From Algibacter lectus (GTDB lineage: Bacteria; Bacteroidota; Bacteroidia; Flavobacteriales; Flavobacteriaceae): a DNA stretch of 64,000 nt. Positions within the stretch are counted from its first letter, which is position 1, and each line of letters starts with the position of its first letter. The notes beneath the pieces were generated by a model, which ran no database searches, was not told the origin of the DNA, and worked only from the letters and a program-made list of their open reading frames with translations. The stretch lies in the NCBI RefSeq assembly GCF_900112395.1, contig NZ_FOLN01000011.1, positions 1-64,000 on the forward strand, in the 5' to 3' direction. Positions 16,604 through 24,872 of the stretch are shown here, piece after piece. Made by a program: the position numbers and the translations under genes.

Positions 16604-17062
16604 ATGAGAAAATATTTGATTTATTTGAACATACTTACTCTCTTCTTATGTTCTAGCTGTGCGTATGAATCAAAAAACCGTGAAAAACTAATTTCATCTT
16701 TCGAAGATAATTTTGGATTTAAACCACCTGAATCAATTAAAAAAATCAAACTCAAAAATCGAGGATATTTTGATTTTCAAGTTCAGTATCTGTCATTTAC
16801 ATATGACTCAAATGTTTTGGAAAAAATTATTGCACACGACCAACCTCTGAATATTGCCGAAAGTAATAATGCGAAATTTGGAGTTATAATTGAGAATTTG
16901 GAAAAAGACGCGAGTCCACCAAGTTGGTTTGATTTACCTAATAAAAACGTTGACCGAATTTATTATAAGAATGATTTTATAGACCATACATTTAGTGAAT
17001 ATTATTTGTGGATTAATAAAGAAACTGAAATGACTTATTTATATGTTCATTTCTTTGATTAA
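16604..17062 (+). CDS. Hypothetical lipoprotein (cassette 1, third gene)
   Basis: 152 residues. N-terminal hydrophobic stretch and lipobox L-C-S-S-C (Cys near residue 19) mark it as a membrane-anchored lipoprotein. A second half with SPPSWFDLPNKNVDRIYYKNDF and a C-terminal YLWINKETEMTYLYVHFFD strand. No known domain. Its ATG follows the stop of gene 2 without any gap. Confidence 0.65.
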   Translation: MRKYLIYLNILTLFLCSSCAYESKNREKLISSFEDNFGFKPPESIKKIKLKNRGYFDFQVQYLSFTYDSNVLEKIIAHDQPLNIAESNNAKFGVIIENLEKDASPPSWFDLPNKNVDRIYYKNDFIDHTFSEYYLWINKETEMTYLYVHFFD

Positions 17063-17074
17063 AAATAAAAATAC

Positions 17075-17273
17075 TATTGCCAACACGGTATAAAAAACAT
17101 AGGGCATTCGTGCTAAACCAAAAGGTCTGTGAATATTAATAAAGTCCGATAAATATAAAATTTGGCATTTATAGGAGAAAAGATAAAAGCAAAATATTTA
17201 TATTTAGCTAAGTAATAAACCGAAAAAAAAGTGCTTATCACCAGCCCTACGTTTCTTATACTTAACGTTGTAA
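17075..17273 (+). repeat. attC-like element 1 (family 1, ~200 bp)
   Basis: Inverse core TATTGCCAAC (17075-17084) is the reverse complement of GTTGGCAATA at 16040. After a 3-nt spacer comes GTATAAAAAACATAGGGC (17088-17105), pairing with GCCCTACGTTTCTTATAC (17244-17261) with two mismatches, both G-T on the bottom strand. A 5-nt spacer TTAAC then precedes the next core GTTGTAA (17267). Closely similar to 27993-28191. Confidence 0.75.
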
Positions 17274-17285
17274 AAACATTTAAAA

Positions 17286-17801
17286 ATGCACAAATTCATA
17301 ACATATCTTTTAATTTCATTTATATCCTTGAGTGTGTTTTCTCAAGATAAATATTTCAAATTACCACAAGCTAAAACCCAAAAACCCACCTACATTTTTA
17401 ATAAAACAATAATTGGAAGCGAATTATTAATGAAACGTTTGGGATCTTCTAAAGAAGAGATTCTAAAAAAGGTTAATAAAATATCAGTTATAAAAGATAA
17501 ACAAAGTAGAGGATTTAGCGACTATTATAATCTTACAGGGCAAGGTGTTTTATTTGTGGATTTAAAAGAAAAACCTATAAGCAAATCTCAATCTGAACTA
17601 AATGATTTTTTCGGACTGAATAAACAAAATGAAATCTATATTGACGGTTATTTATTAGAAAGTAAAAAATATCGAATATCACTAATTGGAGTTACGGAGA
17701 TTGAAATTGTAGAGCCAGATAACATAAACGGACTTAAAAGCCAAGTACTGAATATATGGACTTTAGCAAAAAGCGAAAGATATATGGAAAACACAAACTA
17801 A
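17286..17801 (+). CDS. Hypothetical secreted protein (cassette 2)
   Basis: 171 residues with a signal peptide (residues 1-19, ...SVFSQ). The middle segment GQGVLFVDLKEKP and EIYIDGYLLESKKYRISLIGVTEIEIVEPD loosely resembles the plug-type fold of TonB-receptor N-termini, but length and context do not support a receptor. No firm family. It begins 13 nt after core GTTGTAA (17267), but no matching TTACAAC follows the gene, so its own element looks degraded. Confidence 0.6.
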   Translation: MHKFITYLLISFISLSVFSQDKYFKLPQAKTQKPTYIFNKTIIGSELLMKRLGSSKEEILKKVNKISVIKDKQSRGFSDYYNLTGQGVLFVDLKEKPISKSQSELNDFFGLNKQNEIYIDGYLLESKKYRISLIGVTEIEIVEPDNINGLKSQVLNIWTLAKSERYMENTN

Positions 17802-17813
17802 CCGATATTTTTT

Positions 17814-17895
17814 TTTGGCTAAGTGCTTAATTAGAAATTTACTATTTTAGTGTAAACTCTAACCTTTTACTTGTGTAACCATGTCTCTTAACGAA
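17814..17895 (+). repeat. Degenerate attC-like remnant (right half)
   Basis: TTTTGGCTAAGTGCTTAATTAGAAA resembles the interior of element 27155-27353 (TTTTAGCTAAGTGCTTAATC). It continues to TAACC and CTTAACGAAC. No matching left stem or inverse core is found, so this is a partial copy. Confidence 0.4.
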
Positions 17896-17923
17896 CATTT
17901 TAAAAAATCGAATTACGAATAAA

Positions 17924-18529
17924 ATGAGTGATAATTATATAACTATTTGTACAGTAAAAGAAGTTGAAAACCCAAAAGAATTGAGTGAAAAAATTCTAAA
18001 ATGGTTACAATCAAATGAAACAATAGAAACTGAATTATCTTACTGCATTTTTAGTATGAGTAACAAAGGTTATAAACCAGGAAACAAACATATAGATGTA
18101 ATTGGCTCTAACGAAAATATATTAAGACTCAAAGTATGCGGAGTTGAAATAAAAACGGAACGAGAAGTATTTAACGCAGGTGCCTTTACTGCAATGACTA
18201 AATTAGAATGCCCAAATTGTATTACCGACAGATTTGAAGGAATAACACCTCAAGATTTTTTCACAGACAATTGTACCGAGGAACAATTAAATAGATTTGA
18301 TACTGTTTTTCCAGAATTTGACAAATGGACAAATAATGAAAATGCATCTTTAATCTGTCCACATTGTTTAAAAGAAAGCAATTTAATAAATTATAAAACG
18401 GACAATTCAATAGCGTTTTCAAATTTTGGATTTACTTTTTGGAACTGGCCAGATTTAAAAGAAGAATTTCTAATGGAATTAAAAGCTAAAATTGGAACAG
18501 ATATAGTTAGAATGAATGGACACATCTAA
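17924..18529 (+). CDS. Hypothetical zinc-ribbon-like protein (cassette 3)
   Basis: 201 residues. Two C-x-x-C pairs, LECPNC (C96, C99) and LICPHC (C145, C148), form a likely zinc ribbon, with an acidic insert between them. The N-terminal ~90 residues start with a helix and a strand run. The tail ends with WNWPDLKEEFLMELKAKIG. I recognise no named family. Its flanking elements are degraded. Confidence 0.65.
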   Translation: MSDNYITICTVKEVENPKELSEKILKWLQSNETIETELSYCIFSMSNKGYKPGNKHIDVIGSNENILRLKVCGVEIKTEREVFNAGAFTAMTKLECPNCITDRFEGITPQDFFTDNCTEEQLNRFDTVFPEFDKWTNNENASLICPHCLKESNLINYKTDNSIAFSNFGFTFWNWPDLKEEFLMELKAKIGTDIVRMNGHI

Positions 18530-18539
18530 AAAATGCACT

Positions 18540-18661
18540 ACAGCTCCCTATAAAAACAATTACTATTTTAAATCTAACCAAAGATAGTTGCCCTTTTGAT
18601 ACGTCTAATTTTCCTGCGAAAAATTCTAGCATGCAAACACAAAACTATACTTACACGGCGC
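18540..18661 (+). repeat. Degenerate attC-like element (family 2)
   Basis: Shares interior blocks with the well-preserved element 23889-24022: TATAAAAACAATT, ACGTCTAATTTTCCTGCGA and AAAATTCTAG. The outer cores are not recognisable (18540 TACAGC, 18658 GGCGC). This appears to be an eroded site. Confidence 0.5.
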
Positions 18662-18696
18662 TATTATAACAGTTAAAAGCAACAGATAAAGAAAGA

Positions 18697-18951
18697 ATGG
18701 AAGAATTATTCAATCAAGCTAAAGAATTTATGTCACAGAATCCACATTATGGATATTTAGTTGGTTCAATAGTTCTTTTTATCTTTTCCGTTGGGAATTT
18801 TAAAAAATGGAATTGGGCAGTTTCGCCTTCAGGATATAGCCAACGTTGGTGGTATAACTTTTTAGGAGAAAAATATTTTAGCACAATTATGGGAATACTA
18901 TTTTCGATTGGTGCAATAGCTTGTTTTTTGGGTTTCTATTTATCAAATTAA
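18697..18951 (+). CDS. Imm17-like immunity membrane protein
   Basis: 84 residues, two predicted membrane segments: YLVGSIVLFIFSVGNF (about 20-35) and IMGILFSIGAIACFLGFYL (about 64-82), with the loop WAVSPSGYSQRWWYNFLGEKY between. The pattern of N-terminal NPHYGYLVG, the W-x-(V)-(S)-P-S-G loop and the second helix matches the Immunity-protein-17 family of polymorphic toxin systems. No partner toxin is adjacent, as expected for a cassette-borne orphan immunity gene. Recognition is by eye. Confidence 0.6.
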   Translation: MEELFNQAKEFMSQNPHYGYLVGSIVLFIFSVGNFKKWNWAVSPSGYSQRWWYNFLGEKYFSTIMGILFSIGAIACFLGFYLSN

Positions 18952-19076
18952 TAACTATACTATGGAAAGTGTAAATATTTTTAAGGTAGAGAAATTACTC
19001 CAACCCCGTTGTTTTTTAGCTGATAATGAAAACTTAAAAAAGACAATCCCTACAATCAATTTGCCTTTTCGAGAGC

Positions 19077-19102
19077 GATAACTGATAACTGATAACTGAT
19101 AA
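19077..19102. repeat. Short tandem repeat, 7-mer GATAACT x3.7
   Basis: GATAACT occurs three times in a row plus GATAA in the intergenic stretch between the Imm17-like gene and the serine hydrolase. Replication slippage is likely to vary its copy number. The rest of the 18952-19193 gap shows nothing else recognisable. Confidence 0.8.
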
Positions 19103-19193
19103 AATATTAATTTAAATTTTCAATAAAACCACTTTATCATAATTGGATTGGCGTTGAAAAAAAGATGGAAAATTATATCTTAAACAGATAATT

Positions 19194-20285
19194 ATGAAAA
19201 ACATTAAACTTGAAATTTTAAGTATTTTAATTTTATGCATCACAGTAAGTTGTTCGGAAAACACAATCGAAGGTTTTGAATTTGGAGAAAATTTTGACCG
19301 AAATAAAATGGATACTTTCTTTTTAGCACTTGAAGAGCAAAATCTTGGAATGGGAAGTGTGGCCATATTTAAAAACGGACAATTAGATTATCAAAAATCA
19401 TTTGGAGAAGCAGATATTGAAAATAGCATTTCAGCAACACCGCAAACCAAATATAGAACTGCATCAATAACAAAGACGTTTACAGCATCTATGATTATGC
19501 AATTAATTGAGGAAAACAAACTCACACTATCAACAACACTTGATACTTATTTTCCAGAGTTACCCAATTCAAACTTAATAACAATAGAACATTTATTGAG
19601 GCATAAAAGTGGTCTTTTCAATTACACAGATACCGCATACGGTACTGATATTGTAACCCAACCAGCAACACAGCAACAACTAATTGACTTATTTATAGAG
19701 AATGGAACTGTATTTCAACCAAATGAACAAACGCTTTACTCCAATACAAACTATGTTGTTTTAGGCTTTATTATTGAAAGCATAGACCAAAAACCTTATT
19801 CAGATGCTTTGAGAGACCGAATAGTAATACCATTGGGTTTAACGAACACCTATAATGGAGAAGCAATAGATACAACTGATAAAGAGGCATTATCCTATAA
19901 TCCCGAATCTAATGATTGGATATTAGCAACTGAAACAAATACAACTCTTGTGAATGGAACGGGTTCTATAGTTTCAAACCCTGAAGATTTAAATACTTTT
20001 TTTCAAGAACTTTTCGATGGCAATGTAGTTTCAGCAATCTCATTGGAACAAATGCAAGCAAACAGTACAGACATTTATGGATTAGGCTTAATAGCTATTC
20101 CCTTTTATCAAAAAATGGGTTTTGGCGGCACAGGCCTTTTAGACGGTTTTCAATCTATTTCTATTCATTTCCCTAATGATAATGTTAGTATCTCTATCAC
20201 TTTAAATGGAGTTTCTATGTCAAGAAACGATATTGTAATTGGAGCTTTAAGTATATATTCTGGGTTAGAATACACTTTACCATAA
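19194..20285 (+). CDS. Beta-lactamase-class-C-like serine hydrolase, lipoprotein
   Basis: 363 residues, lipobox V-S-C (C20). The penicillin-binding catalytic motifs are complete: S-I-T-K (S91, K94) and Y-S-N (Y182, N184), with GFGGTGLLDGFQSISIHFPND giving the third box region. This is the class-C beta-lactamase/DD-peptidase fold that includes esterases and peptidases; the enzyme need not confer drug resistance. Its anchoring lipid puts it in the periplasm or on the surface. It is cassette cargo with weak borders. Confidence 0.85.
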   Translation: MKNIKLEILSILILCITVSCSENTIEGFEFGENFDRNKMDTFFLALEEQNLGMGSVAIFKNGQLDYQKSFGEADIENSISATPQTKYRTASITKTFTASMIMQLIEENKLTLSTTLDTYFPELPNSNLITIEHLLRHKSGLFNYTDTAYGTDIVTQPATQQQLIDLFIENGTVFQPNEQTLYSNTNYVVLGFIIESIDQKPYSDALRDRIVIPLGLTNTYNGEAIDTTDKEALSYNPESNDWILATETNTTLVNGTGSIVSNPEDLNTFFQELFDGNVVSAISLEQMQANSTDIYGLGLIAIPFYQKMGFGGTGLLDGFQSISIHFPNDNVSISITLNGVSMSRNDIVIGALSIYSGLEYTLP

Positions 20286-20517
20286 AATTGAAGCTTAAAA
20301 AGAGAATTAATAGATTTAAAACAACAAGAAAATACAAAACAGATTGTTGACTTTTAAGGTAAAAATCTTGATTTAAAATCTAAAATACATAGCCCGAATT
20401 TTAATCAAAAAAGGAAGGGTAAAAAAGTTTGAAAATAATTACTATTTTGGCTTCATCAAAGGCCGTTGTATTTTTTGTTATACATAGACCTTACTCAACA
20501 TTAGTAAAGAACCAAGC

Positions 20518-21825
20518 ATGAAAAAAATAGTTTTAGTCTTATTACTTGTCTTCATTTTTAGTTGTTCTAACGAGAGCAAAACAGATAAAGAATTACTAGA
20601 AAACGACAAAAAAGAATTAGTAGAAAACCTAGATTCTTATAAAGTTGCTACTTACAAATTTGGTAAAATACTCATTAGAGCTTCCGCAGAAAAAAACACC
20701 ATATCGCCAGAATTTCAATCTTTTAAATCTGACCTGGATAGAATATTCAACAAGGTCGTAAAATACGATTTAGATAACCCGGAAAGCCTTTCTATGCTCG
20801 ATTACATTTCTATTTATCGTGATTATAAAAACATGGAAGATTTTATAATGGAAACCGACGAAGATATTTTTCCAACATTAATAGACGCCTTCAATTTGGC
20901 TTATGGAGATTCTATTAGCAAACAAAGAGAATATCTAAAAGGAGAAGATAAAGTATATGTTCAAAATATAGAACACTCCGTTTTAAGCGCCATTGTAATT
21001 TTAAGTAAAGATTTAGGTAAAGAAGTATCGCTCTATGAGTGCACAAAAACATACCCAGAATTACTACCAGATTCTGAGATAAAAACACTGTTACAGTATT
21101 TTAGAGGATTTTTATTTTTTGAAAAAGGGCTTTATTATTTATCCGAAGATGAAATTTCTAGAAACATAGACTGGTTAAACCACAACGAAAAAATCGACTT
21201 GCCATATACAAGAGCGCTATTTCAATGGGGAAACCTCAATAACGAGCAAACCCATATAGGAATTCATTCTTTAAATCATTTATTTAGAGGGTTTGATAGA
21301 TTAATGATGGAAAGGGAAATTGATGAAAAACGTGCCATGGAAGATTTTGAAATGTTTTTAAAAGACACCAAGAAAATTGGTTTAGACAATGAAATTGTAT
21401 GGTCTGTTGAAAGCTATTTATATCTAAAAAATGAAGATAATGAAAAAGCAATTGCAGCCTTAACCAAACTAAAAACAAGCAAATTACTTTCCTCTGGAGA
21501 CAAAGAAAGAATAGACGAGTCTATAGAGTATGTAAAGAACCGAAAGCCCGGAAAAGTACTCAATGGCGTTTACGACAAGTACTTTTTAAGTAAAATAGCT
21601 ACAAAATATATGTTTTCAATTTTAGCACAAGTAGATTGGAAAAAAGTAATGAAAGAACAAAATGTGCCTCATACCGACGAAATTTTTAAAACCATCGATA
21701 ACCTAAAAGTCTTTTTAGAAAACATGGAGAAATACTCTAGCACAGAAAACCTAAAGCAAACTGGAGACGAGATTAAAAATACAGGAAAAAACCTTTGGAA
21801 CAAAGCAAAAGCGTTAGCCGAATAA
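20518..21825 (+). CDS. Hypothetical helical-repeat lipoprotein
   Basis: 435 residues. Lipobox F-S-C (C16). The mature part is very charged and helical, with repeated segments (VENLDSYKVATYKFGK..., EIVWSVESYLYLKNEDNEKAIAALTKLK..., KERIDESIEYVKNRKPGKV) reminiscent of tetratricopeptide-like helices, but no motif is clear. The tail carries NLKQTGDEIKNTGKNLWNKAKALAE. No function can be given. Its own left border is vague; composite repeat copy 2 follows the gene. Confidence 0.65.
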   Translation: MKKIVLVLLLVFIFSCSNESKTDKELLENDKKELVENLDSYKVATYKFGKILIRASAEKNTISPEFQSFKSDLDRIFNKVVKYDLDNPESLSMLDYISIYRDYKNMEDFIMETDEDIFPTLIDAFNLAYGDSISKQREYLKGEDKVYVQNIEHSVLSAIVILSKDLGKEVSLYECTKTYPELLPDSEIKTLLQYFRGFLFFEKGLYYLSEDEISRNIDWLNHNEKIDLPYTRALFQWGNLNNEQTHIGIHSLNHLFRGFDRLMMEREIDEKRAMEDFEMFLKDTKKIGLDNEIVWSVESYLYLKNEDNEKAIAALTKLKTSKLLSSGDKERIDESIEYVKNRKPGKVLNGVYDKYFLSKIATKYMFSILAQVDWKKVMKEQNVPHTDEIFKTIDNLKVFLENMEKYSSTENLKQTGDEIKNTGKNLWNKAKALAE

Positions 21826-22000
21826 AAATAACCTTGGCCAAATACCATCTCTAAATAATTGTTTGGCCCTGCCCTATTCACCAAAATTCTCACACGTTTT
21901 CTATATGGTTTTTGTTTGGTCACTTTAACCTTTGAACACGTAATATACATACATCAAGATTAAAGAACCAAATTAATAACATATTCCTAATTTCGCTTTT
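21826..22000. other. Intergenic region before composite repeat copy 2, no gene
   Basis: 175 nt of AT-rich sequence after the helical lipoprotein gene. It contains a short run CACGTAATATACATAC that looks like a broken stem but no matching partner. No ORF, RNA or promoter is recognised. Confidence 0.5.
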
Positions 22001-22219
22001 TGGGCGTTACCCTATCGGGTCAGGCTTTACGTTACAATTCCTCGTTCGTACCTCTCTGCGGGATTTTCACTGCAATCCTTAACGCATGGGCACAAAACCA
22101 ATGTTTAGTTTACACAGCAACCTGCTAGTAGCTTAATTATTACATTTTATTCATGGGGTTTCCCTTTGGAATTGTATTTTTACTTCTTAATAAGTAAGCT
22201 TATACCTTAGTTGTAACAC
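22001..22219 (+). repeat. Composite repeat copy 2, ending in attC-like core
   Basis: The left 86 bp repeat 15833-15918 at 84/86 identity. The right half (from 22125) repeats CTAGTAGCTTAATTATTACA, GGAATTGTATTTTTACTTC and TTAATAAGTAAGC, then ends ATACCTTAGTTGTAACAC (core at 22210-22219). Those ten bases are complementary to GTGTTACAAC at 23053-23062, after the next gene. Confidence 0.78.
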
Positions 22220-22235
22220 ATTAAAAACAAAACTG

Positions 22236-23051
22236 ATGAAAAATAATATTATCTACATATTACTTATAATTCTAACTGTTAGTTGTAAGAATCAAGCAAT
22301 TGTTTATGACGACCCAATTCCAAAACACGACAGCTTAAAAATAAATTCAAAATTCACTAATGAAGAACGAGTAATAAATATTTGGACACCACCAAACTAT
22401 GATGGTTCTACAGATAGTTTGACCGTCCTATATATGCCTGATGGTGGAATAAAAGAAGATTTTCCGCATATTGCAAATACTTTGGATACACTAATTAAAC
22501 AAAATAAAATACCTAATCTTATATTAGTAGGTATTGAAAATACAGAAAGAAGAAGAGATTTATCTGGTCCATCAAACATTGAATACGATTTAAAGTTTAT
22601 TCCAAATCCAGGAGGAGCTGATAATTTTAGAAAATTCATAACAAATGAATTATTTCCAGAGATTAATAAAAGATATAGGACAACAGATAAAAAGGCAATT
22701 TTAGGCGAGTCCTTAGCTGGCTTATTCGTAATTGAAACATTAATTTTAGAACCAAATATGTTTGATTACTATATTGCTATGGATCCTTCCTTGTGGTTTA
22801 ACGAAAACTATTTAGTAACAAATTTTCAAAAGTTAACCGAAGAAAATAATTATGAAAATAAAAGTCTTTGGTATGCTGGGTCAAGCGTAACTGATATATC
22901 CACTTATACAAATAAATTAGAACAAATATTAAAAGATACTAAAGGTGGATTAATATGGAAATATGAAGATGAACCTGAGGAAAAACATAATACAATATTT
23001 AGAGCTACAAAAGAAAAAGCGTTGATTTGGACATTTAGCGAAAAAAAATAA
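22236..23051 (+). CDS. Esterase-like alpha/beta hydrolase, lipoprotein (cassette)
   Basis: 271 residues. Lipobox V-S-C (C17). Esterase-D/Fes-like fold: YMPDGGIKEDFPH near the oxyanion hole, nucleophile elbow G-E-S-L-A-G (S159), and histidine in PEEKHNTIF (H251). The acid is unclear. The gene sits 17 nt after core GTTGTAACAC and is followed at once by GTGTTACAAC, so this is the clearest single-gene cassette of the array. Confidence 0.85.
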   Translation: MKNNIIYILLIILTVSCKNQAIVYDDPIPKHDSLKINSKFTNEERVINIWTPPNYDGSTDSLTVLYMPDGGIKEDFPHIANTLDTLIKQNKIPNLILVGIENTERRRDLSGPSNIEYDLKFIPNPGGADNFRKFITNELFPEINKRYRTTDKKAILGESLAGLFVIETLILEPNMFDYYIAMDPSLWFNENYLVTNFQKLTEENNYENKSLWYAGSSVTDISTYTNKLEQILKDTKGGLIWKYEDEPEEKHNTIFRATKEKALIWTFSEKK

Positions 23052-23052
23052 C

Positions 23053-23188
23053 GTGTTACAACAATGTATATAAAAAACAGGCTAGATAGCATTAAAATCA
23101 AGGGGTTCGGCTTGTATCAAGCTTTGTGTTTAACGGAATTTTTTGTGCTTCGTAATCGCCTACTTTTCATATACTAACCGTTGTAAGC
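23053..23188 (+). repeat. attC-like element 2 (~136 bp)
   Basis: Inverse core GTGTTACAAC (reverse complement of 22210-22219), spacer AAT, left stem GTATATAAAAAACAGGC (23066-23082), right stem GCCTACTTTTCATATAC (23158-23174), then TAACC and core GTTGTAAGC (23180). The 17-bp stem has three mismatches on the top strand; all three are G-T wobbles on the bottom strand. Confidence 0.8.
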
Positions 23189-23204
23189 GATTTGAGAAAA
23201 ACCT

Positions 23205-23882
23205 ATGAAAACACAAAAAGCATTAGATAAATTAATGAAATCTGACAAAGACCATAAAGTAATTTCTGCATTTGCAGGAGTAATCTATGAAAACTCTCTG
23301 AATATGCAGATTAATGTTATCGGAGCAATGCACACTTCTAAATGGTTAAAAAATAGAATAAAGCCTTTTTGGACAGAATATAATCACGGAACTAGTGAAT
23401 GGATAGAAAAGTGTCTTAATAGGGCAATAGATTTTGATTCAGATGATTATGCTGTTTCTGCACTTTTGAATTGTAAAATTCATTCAGTTATTTTGAGTTT
23501 AAAAAAAATGAAAATGATTTTTATATCTTCTCGCTATTATGAAGATTTTAAAAATGGAAAAGTAAATGTTTTAACATTTGCTAAAAGTATTGATAAACAT
23601 TCAAGTAAAGTTTTACCGAAGGTTGTCGAGTTTGGTTGGATCGATGGAACTGATGAGATTATAGATGTTTCTGTAATGCGAGCAATGGTTTTTAACACTA
23701 AATATGAATTAAAAAACAAACAAGTTTACGGGAAAAACTACTCAACTAATTTTCGAAGAGCAACATTACCTTATGGAAATTGGAATCTAGAAAATTCAGA
23801 AGGATTTGAATTAAGAGAAGAATGGAATATTTTTAATGAACTTAACTCTGAAATCAAGAGTGAGTTAATATTAATTGAATAA
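23205..23882 (+). CDS. Hypothetical protein (cassette)
   Basis: 225 residues, soluble, no signal peptide. Rich in charged alpha/beta segments (FWTEYNHGTSEWIEKCLNRA; NKQVYGKNYSTNFRRATLPYGNW; ELREEWNIFNELNSEI). I recognise no domain. The gene begins 17 nt after core GTTGTAAGC and ends before GCTTACAAC, a perfect 9-nt complement, so the cassette limits are clear. Confidence 0.65.
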   Translation: MKTQKALDKLMKSDKDHKVISAFAGVIYENSLNMQINVIGAMHTSKWLKNRIKPFWTEYNHGTSEWIEKCLNRAIDFDSDDYAVSALLNCKIHSVILSLKKMKMIFISSRYYEDFKNGKVNVLTFAKSIDKHSSKVLPKVVEFGWIDGTDEIIDVSVMRAMVFNTKYELKNKQVYGKNYSTNFRRATLPYGNWNLENSEGFELREEWNIFNELNSEIKSELILIE

Positions 23883-23888
23883 AAAACG

Positions 23889-24022
23889 GCTTACAACAAA
23901 GTATAAAAACAATTGCGATTTAGTACTTAATCAAAGGTCGTTACGTGTTTGTAACGTCTGATTTTCCTTCGAAAAATCCTCGGATAAAAACACGTAACTA
24001 TTATTATACATGAACGTTGTGC
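23889..24022 (+). repeat. attC-like element 3 (family 2, ~134 bp)
   Basis: Inverse core GCTTACAAC (23889-23897) pairs with GTTGTAAGC at 23180. Spacer AAA, left stem GTATAAAAACAATTGCG (23901-23917), right stem CGTAACTATTATTATAC (23993-24009), spacer ATGAAC, core GTTGTGC (24016). Four of 17 stem pairs are mismatched; two of these are G-T on the bottom strand. Confidence 0.75.
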
Positions 24023-24044
24023 TAGATCATAAAAACCTACACTA

Positions 24045-24794
24045 ATGAAAGAAATTTCGATTTTAGACTGTGAAAATTACGAATCTATGCTATCATCTTT
24101 AGCTTCGATTTTCACTACTTCTGGAAATGATATTTTATCTTTTTTAAAGTCAACCGATTTAAACGAAATATGGAAAAAAAGCCTAAAAGAAAAATACGCT
24201 AACGAATACTTATTTGATGAGTTTCTTAATGAATTTAAAATTAATGAATCTAAAATAATCAAAGCTTACTGGTTTCATAATACCAGAGTTTTGAAAGGTT
24301 CTGAATTTAAGGAGGGAATTTTACCACTATCAATAGCAATAAATAAAATAGAAACTCTTATAAATGAGATTATAAAAAAAATACAAATTCCAATAAATAA
24401 TAATTCTTTGTTAGGATGTTCTGTAATTCAAAATAAATTAAATTCTAAAACAAATCAAGGTCCTTGGGCTTTTTTAATACGTGATTTTGCTTTTGAAAAA
24501 GCGGATGGAATACACGACTATTTGAAAAGCCCTGAATTAATTGAAGATATTATATATTTTAAATATCCCGAAAAATATGATTTAATATTCCGTGAATTTC
24601 AAAATACAACAGTTAAATGTATAATTAAATTTAAAACAGAAAAAGAATTTCATCCACAAAGACTGTTATACGTTATAAATTATCTCTATAATAAAATAAA
24701 TGATAAAAAAATGGATTGGAGGTCTAATGCAAACTTTAGTAACAATGGCAAAATTATAAGTCCAGAAATGATTTTAAAAATTGACTACTTATAA
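24045..24794 (+). CDS. Hypothetical protein with an H-x-T-R motif (cassette)
   Basis: 249 residues, soluble. Residues 74-96 read AYWFHNTRVLKGSEFKEGILPL; the H-x-T-R followed by a downstream G-I-L-P-L loosely recalls the DarT/ART-type start of NAD-using folds, but the match is too short to call. The C-terminal part is basic-acidic alternation (ERLLYVINYLYNKIN-like helix). Core GTTGTGC precedes and GCACAAC (24805) follows; together they define the cassette end. Confidence 0.55.
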   Translation: MKEISILDCENYESMLSSLASIFTTSGNDILSFLKSTDLNEIWKKSLKEKYANEYLFDEFLNEFKINESKIIKAYWFHNTRVLKGSEFKEGILPLSIAINKIETLINEIIKKIQIPINNNSLLGCSVIQNKLNSKTNQGPWAFLIRDFAFEKADGIHDYLKSPELIEDIIYFKYPEKYDLIFREFQNTTVKCIIKFKTEKEFHPQRLLYVINYLYNKINDKKMDWRSNANFSNNGKIISPEMILKIDYL

Positions 24795-24804
24795 AAATAA
24801 CGAG

Positions 24805-24825
24805 GCACAACATTGTAAATAATTT
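24805..24825 (+). repeat. Truncated attC-like element: inverse core only
   Basis: GCACAAC (24805-24811) is the reverse complement of GTTGTGC at 24016. It is followed by GTAAATAATTTAC and then by AT-rich DNA with no right stem or core before the SMI1-like gene, so the element appears cut. Confidence 0.45.
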
Positions 24826-24872
24826 ACAAAAACGTCAAAACAAATTGAATAAAACAAAAAAATGAAACGAAA

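Noticed and set aside
17286-17801. TonB-dependent receptor plug domain
   Set aside because: Only a loose strand pattern is shared; length, missing barrel and missing TonB box argue against it.
19194-20285. Serine hydrolase as a drug-resistance beta-lactamase
   Set aside because: Only the general S-x-x-K and Y-S-N fold motifs are seen; the family is mostly esterases and peptidases.
20440-20500. Another attC-like site before the helical lipoprotein (AATTACTATTTTGG, GGCCGTTGTA)
   Set aside because: Resembles family 2 in short blocks, but no paired stem or matched core was found.
24811-24823. GTAAATAATTTAC as a terminator
   Set aside because: Short AT palindrome without G-C stem or following T-run; fits a remnant of an attC-like element.
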